Assembly: GCA_902797025.1 (NCBI GenBank)
Contig: CADBRN010000030.1
Location: 1-64,000 of the forward strand
From: an uncultured Lachnospiraceae bacterium
GTDB lineage: Bacteria; Bacillota; Clostridia; Lachnospirales; Lachnospiraceae
Direction: 5' to 3'
Length of the DNA stretch: 64,000 nt
Shown: positions 53,362 to 61,474 of the stretch, in pieces
Numbering within the stretch: the stretch's first letter is position 1
Layout of the letters: every line of letters starts with the position of its first letter
Position numbers and translations under genes: made by a program
Notes under the pieces: model-generated
The model's input: only the letters and a program-made list of their open reading frames with translations
Told to the model about the DNA's origin: nothing
Database searches by the model: none

Positions 53362-53835
53362 ATGGAAGAGCAGAATCAGAACGAAGAACGAATTCCCCAC
53401 ACGCTCGACGCAGCACAGATCGCGGAAATTCTTCCGCACCGGTACCCGTTTGCGCTCGTCGACCGGATCACGGATTTCGAGCCGGGGAAATGGGCGAAGG
53501 GAATCAAATGTGTCACAATCAACGAACCCTTTTTTCAGGGACATTTTCCCGGATATCCGGTCATGCCCGGTGTGCTTCTCCTGGAAGCGCTCGCCCAGAC
53601 CGGGGCGGCCGCCGCGCTCTCTCTTCCTGAAAACCGCGGGAAACTCGCACTGTTCGGGGGTGTGAAGAGTGCACGGTTCAAACGGCAGGTCGTCCCCGGC
53701 GATGTCGTCGAACTCACCTGTGAGCTGGTCGAACAGAAGGGTCCGGTCGGAATCGGAAAGGGAACCGCACGGGTCGACGGTCAGATCGCCGCGAAAGCCG
53801 ATCTGATCTTCGCGATCACAGACGCAAAAGAGTGA
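53362..53835 (+). CDS. fabZ: 3-hydroxyacyl-ACP dehydratase FabZ
   Basis: This 157-residue hot-dog enzyme has ILPHRYPFALVDRI with the catalytic His, and GHFPGYPVMPGVLLLEALAQ with the catalytic Glu. FabZ removes water from 3-hydroxyacyl-ACP in fatty-acid elongation. It stands apart from any other fab gene and has an N-terminal Gln/Asn/Glu-rich extension of about 15 residues. AGGAGG does not occur; GGAGGAAC precedes the ATG by a few bases. The azlC gene begins 6 nt after its stop. Confidence 0.94.
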   Translation: MEEQNQNEERIPHTLDAAQIAEILPHRYPFALVDRITDFEPGKWAKGIKCVTINEPFFQGHFPGYPVMPGVLLLEALAQTGAAAALSLPENRGKLALFGGVKSARFKRQVVPGDVVELTCELVEQKGPVGIGKGTARVDGQIAAKADLIFAITDAKE

Positions 53836-53841
53836 ACTGCC

Positions 53842-54561
53842 GTGAAACATGAATGGAAAAGCGGCCTCGTGGCCGGTATACCGATTTTTCTCGGTTATCT
53901 TTCGGTTTCCTTCGGCATCGGAATACTCGCCTCGAATGCGGGACTGTCCGTCGCGGAGGCAGTGATTCTGTCAGCGGCAAATCTGACCTCGGCGGGTCAG
54001 GTCGCAGGCATCGGAATCATCGCCGCAGGCGGATCTCTGCTCGAAATCATCGCGACCCAGTTCGTGATCAACCTCCGATACGCGCTGATGGCGCTGTCTC
54101 TCTCTCAAAAAGCGGCTCCTTCTCTCACGACGCCGAAGCGGCTCATGCTCTCTTACGGCATCACGGATGAGATCTTCGCACTCTGCAGCGCGAGGGAGAA
54201 GGACGTGACCGCCGGCTATATGGGCGGCATCATCATAATCTCCGCAGCAGGATGGATCCTCGGCACATTCCTCGGCGCCGCCGCCGGCAGCATCCTTCCG
54301 GAGGCGGTCACGGATGCCATGGGAATCATGCTCTACGGAATGTTCGTCGCGATCTTCCTTCCCGCCGCGAAACGGGACCGGCGCGTCTGCGTCGTCGTAC
54401 TCGCGGCCGCTCTGCTCTCCTGCCTGTTTCATTACGTCATCCGCTCCGTCTCGGGCGGTTTTTCGGTGATCATCTGTGCACTCGCGGCAGCGTTTCTCGG
54501 CGCGCTCCTCTTCCCGATCCCGGAGGAGGACCCGGAGAACGATCAAAAGGAGGAAGTATGA
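53842..54561 (+). CDS. azlC: AzlC-family branched-chain amino acid exporter subunit
   Basis: This 239-residue membrane protein has about eight helices and the AzlC signatures GIPIFLGYLSVSFGIGILA, AANLTSAGQVAG and INLRYALMALSL. AzlC with AzlD exports branched-chain amino acids or their analogues. The start is a GTG at 53842, without a strong ribosome binding site, 6 nt after the fabZ stop. It ends in an acidic tail and overlaps azlD by 4 nt. Confidence 0.92.
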   Translation: MKHEWKSGLVAGIPIFLGYLSVSFGIGILASNAGLSVAEAVILSAANLTSAGQVAGIGIIAAGGSLLEIIATQFVINLRYALMALSLSQKAAPSLTTPKRLMLSYGITDEIFALCSAREKDVTAGYMGGIIIISAAGWILGTFLGAAAGSILPEAVTDAMGIMLYGMFVAIFLPAAKRDRRVCVVVLAAALLSCLFHYVIRSVSGGFSVIICALAAAFLGALLFPIPEEDPENDQKEEV

Positions 54562-54860
54562 GCCGGGCAATTTTATACATCATCACGATGGCGGTTGTGA
54601 CATACCTGATCCGTATGCTTCCGTTCACACTCATGCGCAAAAAAATCAAATCCCGGTTTTTCCGGAGTCTGATGTACTACATTCCGTACACGGTTCTGGC
54701 AGCGATGACGATCCCCGCCATCTTCCGTTCAACCGGAAGCCTGCCGGCCGCCCTGGCAGGCACCGCGGCGGCATTCCTCACAGGCTGGCTCGATCTGCCG
54801 CTCATCGCCGTCGCGCTTGCGGCAGCCGGCGCCGCATTTGCCGCCGGATTTATCGTTTAA
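54558..54860 (+). CDS. azlD: AzlD-family branched-chain amino acid exporter subunit
   Basis: This 100-residue protein has three to four membrane helices and the AzlD signature VVTYLIRMLPFTLMRKKIKS, followed by YYIPYTVLAAMTIPAIF. It is the small partner of AzlC. AAAAGGAGG lies six bases before the ATG, which overlaps the azlC stop as ATGA. A longer frame extending upstream to 54252 lies inside azlC and is not used. Confidence 0.92.
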   Translation: MSRAILYIITMAVVTYLIRMLPFTLMRKKIKSRFFRSLMYYIPYTVLAAMTIPAIFRSTGSLPAALAGTAAAFLTGWLDLPLIAVALAAAGAAFAAGFIV

Positions 54861-54873
54861 CGCGGAGGCCGTC

Positions 54874-55851
54874 ATGCAGTATCGCAGTTTTTCCGATTAC
54901 GCGAAAGAAACATTTGGCACAAAAGTCTACCGTCTCTCCCTTTCATCCGGATGTACCTGTCCGAACCGTGACGGCACCATCGGCACCGGCGGATGCACCT
55001 TCTGCTCCGCCGGCGGCTCCGGAGATTTCGCCGCGCCAAATCTTCCGGTCGAGGAACAGATCCGCCTCGCGAAACGGCTCGTCGACGGAAAATTCCCCGT
55101 CTCTTTGCCGGCACACTGCCGCCGCTACATCGGATATTTCCAATCCTATACGAATACGTACGGCGACCCGGACCGTCTCCTGAAACTTTTCCGGGATACA
55201 CTGGATCATCCGGAAATCGCCGCGCTTTCCATCGCCACGCGGCCGGACTGTCTTCCGGACGAAATGCTGGAAGGGCTCTCTGAATTAAACCGTGAAAAAC
55301 CGGTATGGATCGAGCTCGGTCTTCAGACCGTTCACGAACAGACCGCCGACCGCATCAACCGCGGTTACACCCTCCCCGTCTTCGAGAACGCATACCGGCG
55401 GATCACGGAACGGGGCATCCCGGTCATTGTTCATGTGATTCTGGGCCTTCCGGGAGAGACGCGAGACGACATGCTCGATACCGTCCGCTACCTCGCAGGC
55501 CTCTCACCCGTTCTCTCCGGCGTCAAACTGCAGCTCCTGCATATTCTGGAAAACACGGAACTTGCGCGGGAATTCGAACAAGCCCCCTTCCCTGTCATGA
55601 CGCTTCCGGAGTACGCTGCCCTCGTCGCAGACTGCATCGCACTTCTCCCCCGGGAAACCGTTGTCCACCGTATCACGGGAGACGGCCCGAAAAAGCTTCT
55701 GATCGCGCCGAAATGGAGCGCCGATAAAAAGAAGGTGCTCAACACGCTTCGCCGTGTGATCGCGGAGGATCCGCGGGAACAATCCTCCTGTGGTCCGGTC
55801 CTCCGGTCGAATGATGCGGCCCGCATCCCGCCTGCACCCGGATCGCAATAA
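54874..55851 (+). CDS. Radical-SAM protein, TIGR01212 (YtqA-like) family
   Basis: This 325-residue protein has the family's cysteine motif CTCPNRDGTIGTGGCTFC, GYFQSYTNTYGD, ATRPDCLPDEM and WIELGLQT. These match the TIGR01212 radical-SAM group, whose bacterial members (YtqA, YhcC) have unknown substrates. GGAGG precedes ATG 54874. It begins 13 nt after azlD and ends in a strong terminator. Confidence 0.93.
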   Translation: MQYRSFSDYAKETFGTKVYRLSLSSGCTCPNRDGTIGTGGCTFCSAGGSGDFAAPNLPVEEQIRLAKRLVDGKFPVSLPAHCRRYIGYFQSYTNTYGDPDRLLKLFRDTLDHPEIAALSIATRPDCLPDEMLEGLSELNREKPVWIELGLQTVHEQTADRINRGYTLPVFENAYRRITERGIPVIVHVILGLPGETRDDMLDTVRYLAGLSPVLSGVKLQLLHILENTELAREFEQAPFPVMTLPEYAALVADCIALLPRETVVHRITGDGPKKLLIAPKWSADKKKVLNTLRRVIAEDPREQSSCGPVLRSNDAARIPPAPGSQ

Positions 55852-55855
55852 CGGC

Positions 55856-55910
55856 AAATATCAGCCGCCGCATCAACGCATATCTTGCGCGGATGCGGCG
55901 GCTGATATTT
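55856..55910. terminator. Bidirectional terminator between the YtqA-like gene and thrS
   Basis: A perfect 19-bp stem, AAATATCAGCCGCCGCATC (55856-55874) and its complement (55892-55910), has a 17-nt loop. T residues follow on the plus strand. It separates two convergent genes. Confidence 0.9.
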
Positions 55911-55929
55911 TTGTGAAACGCGGTTCCGG

Positions 55930-57705
55930 TCAATCCAGAGAACCGATCAGTTCCTTCGAATGCTCGCGGTTCATCGTGCGGCACATTTCAACCAGTTTCT
56001 CAAGCGGAACACCGTGAAGCTGCTGCTTCTGTCCGCGGACGGTGATCGAAACGGTGCCTCCCTCCGCCTCTTTCGATCCGACGACGACGATGTACGGATC
56101 CTTGAAGGTCTTGAACACTTTGATTTTCTCATTCATGTTCTTATCTGCATAATCGACCTCGGTACGGATTCCCGCGGCGGTGAGCGCATCGACGACCTTC
56201 GCGGCGTAATCATTATGCTCCGGGCGGATCGGAACGACGCCGACCTGATACGGGCTGAGCCAGAAGGGGAACGCTGCCTTATAGTTCTCGATCAGAATCC
56301 CGATAAACCGCTCCATTGATCCGAAGATCGCGCGGTGAATCATGACCGGCTGCTTGACGGTTCCGTCCTTCGCCGCGTACTTCATATTGAAGTTCAGCGG
56401 AAGCTGGAAGTCGAGCTGAATCGTGCCCATCTGCCACTCTCTTCCGAGGGCGTCCTTCATCTTGAGGTCGATCTTCGGTCCGTAGAATGCCCCGTCGCCC
56501 TCATTGATCTCATAATTACCCGGACCGTAAACATCATCCAGAATCTCTTTCAGATCCTGCTCCGCCTTGTCCCATACCGCGATATCGCCCATAAAATCAT
56601 CCGGTCTGGTCGACAGCTCGGCGGTGTAACCCAGCCCGAAGGTCCCGTAAATCTCGGTCGCGATCGCCATGATATCCTTGATCTCAGACGCGATCTGATC
56701 CTCCGAGACGAGGATGTGCGCATCGTCCTGACGGAACATCTGTACGCGGAACAGGCCATTCAGCTCACCGGATTTCTCCTTCCTGTGAATCACGTCCACC
56801 TGGTTGATCCGGAACGGCAGATCCCGGTAGGAGCGGAGCTTGTCCTTGTAAACGAGGATCGCGTTCGGGCAGTTCATCGGCTTGCAGGCGTAGTAATCGC
56901 TCTCGTCCTCTTTCTCGCCCGGGATGATGAACATGTTCTCTTTGTAATGGCCCCAGTGGCCGGACGTCTGCCACAGTCTGGAATTTGAAAGAACCGGTCC
57001 GGAGATCTCCTGATATCCGTGCTTCTCGTGAATCCCTCTCCAGAAATCCAGCAGCGCATTAAACACCTTCCAGCCTCTCGGGAGCCAGTACGGCATACCG
57101 GGAGCACTCTCATCGAACATAAACAGCTCCTGCTGCGGTCCGAGCTTTTTGTGATCGCGCTCCGCCGCCTCCCGGAGAAACTTCTTATAATCCTTGAGCT
57201 GCTGTTTATCCGGAAACGCGGTGACATAGATTCTCTGCAGCTGATCACGGTTCTCATCGCCTCTCCAGTACGCGCCGGAAATCGAACGAACCTCAAACGC
57301 GACGCCCATCAGCTCCTGAGAATTGCTCACGTGCGGTCCGCGGCACAGATCGACGTAATCCTCTCCGGTGTAATACACGGTTATCGTCTCATCCTCCGGA
57401 AGGTCCTGAATCAGCTCGGTCTTGAACTTCTGATCCTTGAAGATCTCAAGCGCTTCCTGCTTCGAGACCTCTTTTCTGGTCCAGTCCTCGCGGCGCTTGA
57501 TGATCTCGCGCATTTTATCCTCGATCGGCTTGTAATCCTCCGTTGTCAGAGTGCGCGGCAGGGTGAAATCGTAATACAGACCATTTTCAATCTGCGGTCC
57601 GATCGCGTACTGCACGTTCTCCTTTCCGAACATCTCGATCACAGCCTTGGCGAGAATATGCGCCATGGAATGACGGTAAACCTGTAAGAATTCTTGTTTT
57701 TCCAT
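55930..57705 (-). CDS. thrS: Threonine-tRNA ligase lacking the TGS domain
   Basis: This 591-residue class II synthetase contains the N2 editing domain (RHSMAHILAKAV with His12 and His16; DLCRGPHVSNS), the catalytic core (motif 2 FRVQMFRQDDAH, motif 3 MIHRAIFGSMERFIG) and the C-terminal anticodon-binding domain. The usual N-terminal TGS domain of about 60 residues is absent; ATG 57705 is backed by AAAAGGAG nine bases upstream. Nothing encoding a broken TGS lies upstream. The gene has its own promoter and a short structured leader rather than a T-box. Confidence 0.96.
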   Translation of the reverse strand: MEKQEFLQVYRHSMAHILAKAVIEMFGKENVQYAIGPQIENGLYYDFTLPRTLTTEDYKPIEDKMREIIKRREDWTRKEVSKQEALEIFKDQKFKTELIQDLPEDETITVYYTGEDYVDLCRGPHVSNSQELMGVAFEVRSISGAYWRGDENRDQLQRIYVTAFPDKQQLKDYKKFLREAAERDHKKLGPQQELFMFDESAPGMPYWLPRGWKVFNALLDFWRGIHEKHGYQEISGPVLSNSRLWQTSGHWGHYKENMFIIPGEKEDESDYYACKPMNCPNAILVYKDKLRSYRDLPFRINQVDVIHRKEKSGELNGLFRVQMFRQDDAHILVSEDQIASEIKDIMAIATEIYGTFGLGYTAELSTRPDDFMGDIAVWDKAEQDLKEILDDVYGPGNYEINEGDGAFYGPKIDLKMKDALGREWQMGTIQLDFQLPLNFNMKYAAKDGTVKQPVMIHRAIFGSMERFIGILIENYKAAFPFWLSPYQVGVVPIRPEHNDYAAKVVDALTAAGIRTEVDYADKNMNEKIKVFKTFKDPYIVVVGSKEAEGGTVSITVRGQKQQLHGVPLEKLVEMCRTMNREHSKELIGSLD

Positions 57706-57744
57706 TGATCTCTTCTCCTTTTCATCATTGTCTTGGCAACCGGC

Positions 57745-57779
57745 CAAAACGGTGGATTTTGACCGCCGGAACTCCGGCG
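57745..57779 (-). promoter_or_regulatory. Structured leader of thrS
   Basis: Two small stems can form in the untranslated leader of about 75 nt: CGCCGG (57764-57769) / CCGGCG (57774-57779) with a 4-nt loop, and CAAAA (57745-57749) / TTTTG (57757-57761) with a 7-nt loop. No T-box bulge or antiterminator sequence is seen. Confidence 0.35.
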
Positions 57780-57787
57780 TTGTTCTG

Positions 57788-57816
57788 ATTATAGTACCCC
57801 GTTCCTCCGGAATCAA
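57788..57816 (-). promoter_or_regulatory. thrS promoter
   Basis: On the minus strand TTGATT (57816-57811) and TATAAT (57793-57788) are exactly 17 bp apart. Transcription would start near 57781, about 75 nt before the ATG. The terminator of the upstream gene abuts the -35 box. Confidence 0.82.
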
Positions 57817-57841
57817 GAAAAATCCCCGTGTTTTTACGGGG
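57816..57841 (-). terminator. Terminator upstream of thrS
   Basis: On the minus strand CCCCGT (57841-57836) and ACGGGG (57829-57824) form a 6-bp stem, then ATTTTTC. It would end transcripts of the small acidic-protein gene and isolates the thrS promoter. Confidence 0.75.
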
Positions 57842-57987
57842 TACAACGGGCATCGATTTTGGTACATTTAAAGTGAGTTTGCGACGGTTCTCCGATTCGC
57901 AAATCTCCATCAAAAAAGGAGCCGGCAATATCGGCTCCGATCAAATGATGTTGTTCAGCTGCCCGCCGCCCTTTCCGGATGCCGCGA

Positions 57988-58242
57988 TCAGCCTTCCACG
58001 ATGAGATAACGCCCGTCTCCGACGTCGAACACCTCGGATGCCTCCAGGATATCGTCCGCGTCAAAATCCGCACCTTCCTCCTCGAAATAACGGATCACGT
58101 CTTCCCTGGAGTTGACGACGACAGCAAGTACATCTTCGAGGAAATATCCCGCCTCCTCTTCCGATGAAGCTACCGGTTCCGGAAATAGCTGGTCCTGATG
58201 TTCGAGAAAACATCTCAGTACCGCATCATCATATTCATCCAT
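57988..58242 (-). CDS. Small acidic conserved protein of unknown function
   Basis: This 84-residue, strongly acidic protein (MDEYDDAVLRCFLEHQDQLFPEP through GDGRYLIVEG) resembles short Lachnospiraceae proteins sometimes labelled glyoxalase in databases, but it lacks any glyoxalase metal motif. It has no signal peptide or membrane segment. GGGAGG lies five bases before the ATG. A promoter at 58289-58316 and a terminator at 57816-57841 make it a single-gene transcription unit. Function unknown. Confidence 0.75.
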   Translation of the reverse strand: MDEYDDAVLRCFLEHQDQLFPEPVASSEEEAGYFLEDVLAVVVNSREDVIRYFEEEGADFDADDILEASEVFDVGDGRYLIVEG

Positions 58243-58288
58243 TTTTGTCCTCCCTCAAGCTGCACAGCGAAATATCTTTTCTCATTCC

Positions 58289-58316
58289 ATAATACAGGAG
58301 TCTTCTGATTTGTCAA
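58289..58316 (-). promoter_or_regulatory. Promoter of the small acidic protein gene
   Basis: On the minus strand TTGACA (58316-58311) and TATTAT (58294-58289) are 16 bp apart. The -35 box overlaps the aroK stop codon region. Confidence 0.65.
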
Positions 58317-58882
58317 CTCCGACAATCTTTTGGAATTATCCGGGATGTTTTTGTGTGATTTTTCGCCTCGCACGGATCACCGGCAGAAATTACCCTTTCC
58401 GCCACTTCACGGACCGTTCTGCCGTCCGTCGCAACCGTCCGGTCCGCCGCGGCTTCATAAAACGGACGGCGCCGTTCCATCAGACTGCGGATCGACTCCA
58501 CATCCATTCGTCCCCGGAGCACCGGCCGGCCGGTCCCGAGATGAATCCGGTCATAAACCGTCTCCGGATCCGCTGTCAGAAGGACGACGATTCCGCTTTG
58601 TTTCATCAGGCGGACATTTTCTTCACGCATAGCCGCCCCGCCGCCGCAGGAAACAATACAATCTCCGGCATCCGCGATGGTTCTCAGAAACTCCGTCTCA
58701 AGATCGCGGAAATACGGCTCGCCCTTTTTTTCGAAAATTTCCGGAATCGCCATTCCTTCCTCTTCCGCTATGGCATCATCCATCTCGATCAGCCGTTTTC
58801 CGGTCATTTTCGCCATCTCTCGTCCGACCGCACTTTTGCCGCATCCCATAAACCCGATCAGAAAAATATTGCCGCCGATCAA
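58313..58882 (-). CDS. aroK: Shikimate kinase
   Basis: This 189-residue kinase has the Walker A GFMGCGKS, the shikimate-binding Asp (LIEMDDAI), GGGAAMREEN, and GRPVLRG with the lid Arg. It phosphorylates shikimate in chorismate synthesis. The start codon overlaps the aroD stop (ATGA). The C terminus has about 20 extra residues, basic and Ser/Thr-rich, compared with typical family length. Confidence 0.95.
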   Translation of the reverse strand: MIGGNIFLIGFMGCGKSAVGREMAKMTGKRLIEMDDAIAEEEGMAIPEIFEKKGEPYFRDLETEFLRTIADAGDCIVSCGGGAAMREENVRLMKQSGIVVLLTADPETVYDRIHLGTGRPVLRGRMDVESIRSLMERRRPFYEAAADRTVATDGRTVREVAERVISAGDPCEAKNHTKTSRIIPKDCRS

Positions 58883-59652
58883 TTTGCACCTCCCGCCGCT
58901 TCATGCAGTTCATGCAGAATCCGGTCCAGCGATTCCACATCGATCTGTCCAGGCGCCGAGGCTTTCCCCGCTGATCCGAAGGTTACGGCAGATCCGAACG
59001 TTTCTCCGCAGATACGGCTGATCATGCCGGTTCTGCCCATCGCCATCGTGATCACCGGGTTCGGATACAGCCGCGTCATCTCCTCGGTCACGGAAAGAAG
59101 CGTGAGCACATCCTTCCTGTTTTCCGGCATCACCGCAATCTTCAGAATATCCGCCCCAAGTTCTCTCATCCGGATCATCCTGCTTCGCAGTTCATCCTCA
59201 TCCGGCGTCGCCGAAAAATCGTGGCTGGAGGCGACGACCGCCGCGCCATTTTGATGTGCCGCCGCGACGACTTTACGGACGGTTTCATCGCCCGAAAACA
59301 ATTCGACATCGACGAGATCCGCAAGACCCGTGGACACCGCATGGATCAGGATTTCCCCGTACAGTTCCGAAGACAGGCGGATCTGCCCGCCCTCGCCGGA
59401 AGTCCGGACGGTGAACAGAACCGGCGTGCGGCCGAAGACCTCTCTCAGGATCCGGAGCGTCGCTCCGACCTGCTGCGGATCGGTCACGTCATTGTACCAG
59501 TCCGCACGCCATTCGACCAGATCAAACGGTTCCTCGCGCATACTCATCGCCGATGCGAGAATCTCCTCCTGCGTCCGCTCAGAGAGCGGCACGCAGATCT
59601 TCGGAATTCCTTCACCGATCCGCACTCCGCGGATATCTACCATCTTCTTCAT
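58879..59652 (-). CDS. aroD: Type I 3-dehydroquinate dehydratase
   Basis: This 257-residue class I enzyme has FDLVEWRADWY, the catalytic His in ASSHDFSATPD, and the Schiff-base Lys in DILKIAVMPENRKD. It converts 3-dehydroquinate to 3-dehydroshikimate. ATG 59652 has AAGGAG at 8 nt; a start nine codons further up is less likely. It lies between aroE and aroK, overlapping aroK by 4 nt. Confidence 0.96.
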   Translation of the reverse strand: MKKMVDIRGVRIGEGIPKICVPLSERTQEEILASAMSMREEPFDLVEWRADWYNDVTDPQQVGATLRILREVFGRTPVLFTVRTSGEGGQIRLSSELYGEILIHAVSTGLADLVDVELFSGDETVRKVVAAAHQNGAAVVASSHDFSATPDEDELRSRMIRMRELGADILKIAVMPENRKDVLTLLSVTEEMTRLYPNPVITMAMGRTGMISRICGETFGSAVTFGSAGKASAPGQIDVESLDRILHELHEAAGGAN

Positions 59653-59709
59653 CGTCTCATCTCCTTCGGATTTCACCACTCCGGCTGTGTCGAAACGCGC
59701 CTTCTTATT

Positions 59710-60579
59710 TCAGGAAAAGAAACGCGCCTTCACCTCCGAAACCGGCATCTCCAGTCCCGTGAACAGCCGGAACGCGGCCGCCCCCTGCCAGAGCAGCATT
59801 CCCCTTCCGTCGATCGCCGTACATCCGGACTCCTCCGCCTCGGTCAGAAGGCGGGTCCGAAGCGGATTGTAAACCGCGTCCGCCACGATGAGTCCCGGAC
59901 GAAACACGGAGCGGTCACGGATCACACTTTCCCCGTCATTTGGTTTCATCCCGACATTCGTTGCGTTTACAAAAATATCGCTTTTTGCAGCAGCCGCGCG
60001 GACCGCGTCCAACGACTCCAGATCCTCCACCGTGACATCGCAGGACGGAACTGCCTTTCTGATCATCTCCGCGTTCTCGAGTGCTTTGTGATACGTCGCA
60101 TTCTTCCGCTTCAATATGGTGATGTGCCGCGCACCCGACAGCGCGCACTGTACCTGGATCGCGGTCGCCGCGCCGCCTGCGCCGGCGACCGTTATGCTGC
60201 TGTCCTTTACCGCGATCCCGTTCGATTCGAGATTCAGCACAAATCCCTCGCCGTCCGTGATATATCCGGTCAGACGGCCATCGTCGTTGACGATCGTATT
60301 CACCGCTCCGATCATCTCCGCAGCCGGAGACAATGCATCCATGCAGGCGGCCGCCGACGTCTTATCCGGCATCGTCACATTGCCGCCGCGCATCTGAAAC
60401 AGCCGCATCGCGTCGAGCGCCCGCGGCACATCCTCTTTACCTACGTCAAACGCTACATAAACGCAGTCAATTCCGAGTTTTTGAAAGCTGTAATTATACA
60501 TCTGCGGAGAACCCGAATGACCGACCGGAGAACCGATCAGCGCGAGCAGCCGCGTCTTTCCCGTTATCTCATAATTCAT
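59710..60579 (-). CDS. aroE: Shikimate dehydrogenase
   Basis: This 289-residue protein has the shikimate site LIGSPVGHSGSPQMYN, the catalytic Lys in NVTMPDKTSA, GYITDGEGF with Asp and Gly, and the NADP motif VAGAGGAATAIQ. It reduces 3-dehydroshikimate to shikimate. ATG 60579 follows AAGGA; an upstream in-frame ATG lies inside the radical-SAM gene. It leads aroD and aroK in one direction and may be read from the bioY promoter. Confidence 0.95.
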   Translation of the reverse strand: MNYEITGKTRLLALIGSPVGHSGSPQMYNYSFQKLGIDCVYVAFDVGKEDVPRALDAMRLFQMRGGNVTMPDKTSAAACMDALSPAAEMIGAVNTIVNDDGRLTGYITDGEGFVLNLESNGIAVKDSSITVAGAGGAATAIQVQCALSGARHITILKRKNATYHKALENAEMIRKAVPSCDVTVEDLESLDAVRAAAAKSDIFVNATNVGMKPNDGESVIRDRSVFRPGLIVADAVYNPLRTRLLTEAEESGCTAIDGRGMLLWQGAAAFRLFTGLEMPVSEVKARFFS

Positions 60580-60604
60580 AACCGATTCCTTCTCGCACGG
60601 CGAA

Positions 60605-61474
60605 TCACAGCGCGCGCCATTCCTCTTTTCTGAATCCGCTGCGGGCACGAACAACGTCCAGTTCGTGTATCATCCGCGGAATATCACCATTCAGCGTACC
60701 CTTCAGCATAATATAATTGGACGCATGGTTTGCCCGGAAAACCGTTCCCTCCGAGTCGACCCGTTTCAGAAACAGCTCCATCTCATCGACGGTCTCCTCC
60801 GGATTGAGCAGTTCGACGGCTCCGCTCCGGATCTCCTTTGCGATCGGAGCCCCGGGCTCGACCATCAGCGTCAGAAATCCGACGTAATCCGGCTTCATTC
60901 TTGAGATCGCATCCGCGCTTTTTTCCGCGTGGGACGCGATCTTTTTCCTTCCGCCCAGTCCCGAGATCAATGTCACTGAGGTCCGGATTCCGGCTTTTTT
61001 CAGCCGCACCCCCGCCTCGATGACCTCCTCCGGCGTCACGCCCTTTTTTACGTTCTCCAGAATCTCCGGATCACCGGATTCCAGTCCCATGTAAACCATC
61101 TCGAGACCGGCTTCCCGGATCGCCGCAAGCTCCGCATCGGTCTTGCGGAGCACATCGCCCGGCGCGCCGTAGGATGTGATCCGCTCCGCCGAGGGAAACG
61201 TGCGCCGGAGCAGATGCAGGATCTCAATCAGACGCTCCGAAGGCAGAACAAGCGCATCCCCGTCTGCCAGAAATATCCGTCGGATCCGGTCCCCGTATAC
61301 CGAATGAACCTCCGCGATATCCCCGCGGATTTCCTCCATGCTCCGGATGCGGAACGACCGGTCTTTATACATCGTGCAGAATGTACACGCATTGTGCGCA
61401 CATCCGATCGTCACCTGTAAAATGAAACTTCCCGCCTCGCTCGGCGGGCGATACACAATTCCCTCATACTGCAA
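60605..61474 (-). CDS. Radical-SAM protein with C-x4-C-x2-C motif
   Basis: This 289-residue radical-SAM protein binds its cluster through GCAHNACTFCTMYKD, a C-x4-C-x2-C spacing rather than the common C-x3-C-x2-C. It also has FLADGDALVLP, MGLESGDPEILENVKKG and LISGLGG. Clostridial proteins with this spacing are Elp3/HemN-like in fold but uncharacterised. It overlaps the birA 3' end by 11 nt and precedes aroE by 25 nt, so it is co-transcribed with both. The substrate is unknown. Confidence 0.88.
   Translation of the reverse strand: MQYEGIVYRPPSEAGSFILQVTIGCAHNACTFCTMYKDRSFRIRSMEEIRGDIAEVHSVYGDRIRRIFLADGDALVLPSERLIEILHLLRRTFPSAERITSYGAPGDVLRKTDAELAAIREAGLEMVYMGLESGDPEILENVKKGVTPEEVIEAGVRLKKAGIRTSVTLISGLGGRKKIASHAEKSADAISRMKPDYVGFLTLMVEPGAPIAKEIRSGAVELLNPEETVDEMELFLKRVDSEGTVFRANHASNYIMLKGTLNGDIPRMIHELDVVRARSGFRKEEWRAL

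Noticed and set aside
57706..57987. T-box riboswitch or remnant of a TGS domain before thrS
   Set aside because: No T-box sequence or antiterminator pairing is seen, and no frame encodes TGS-like residues. The gap is explained by a terminator, promoter and short leader.
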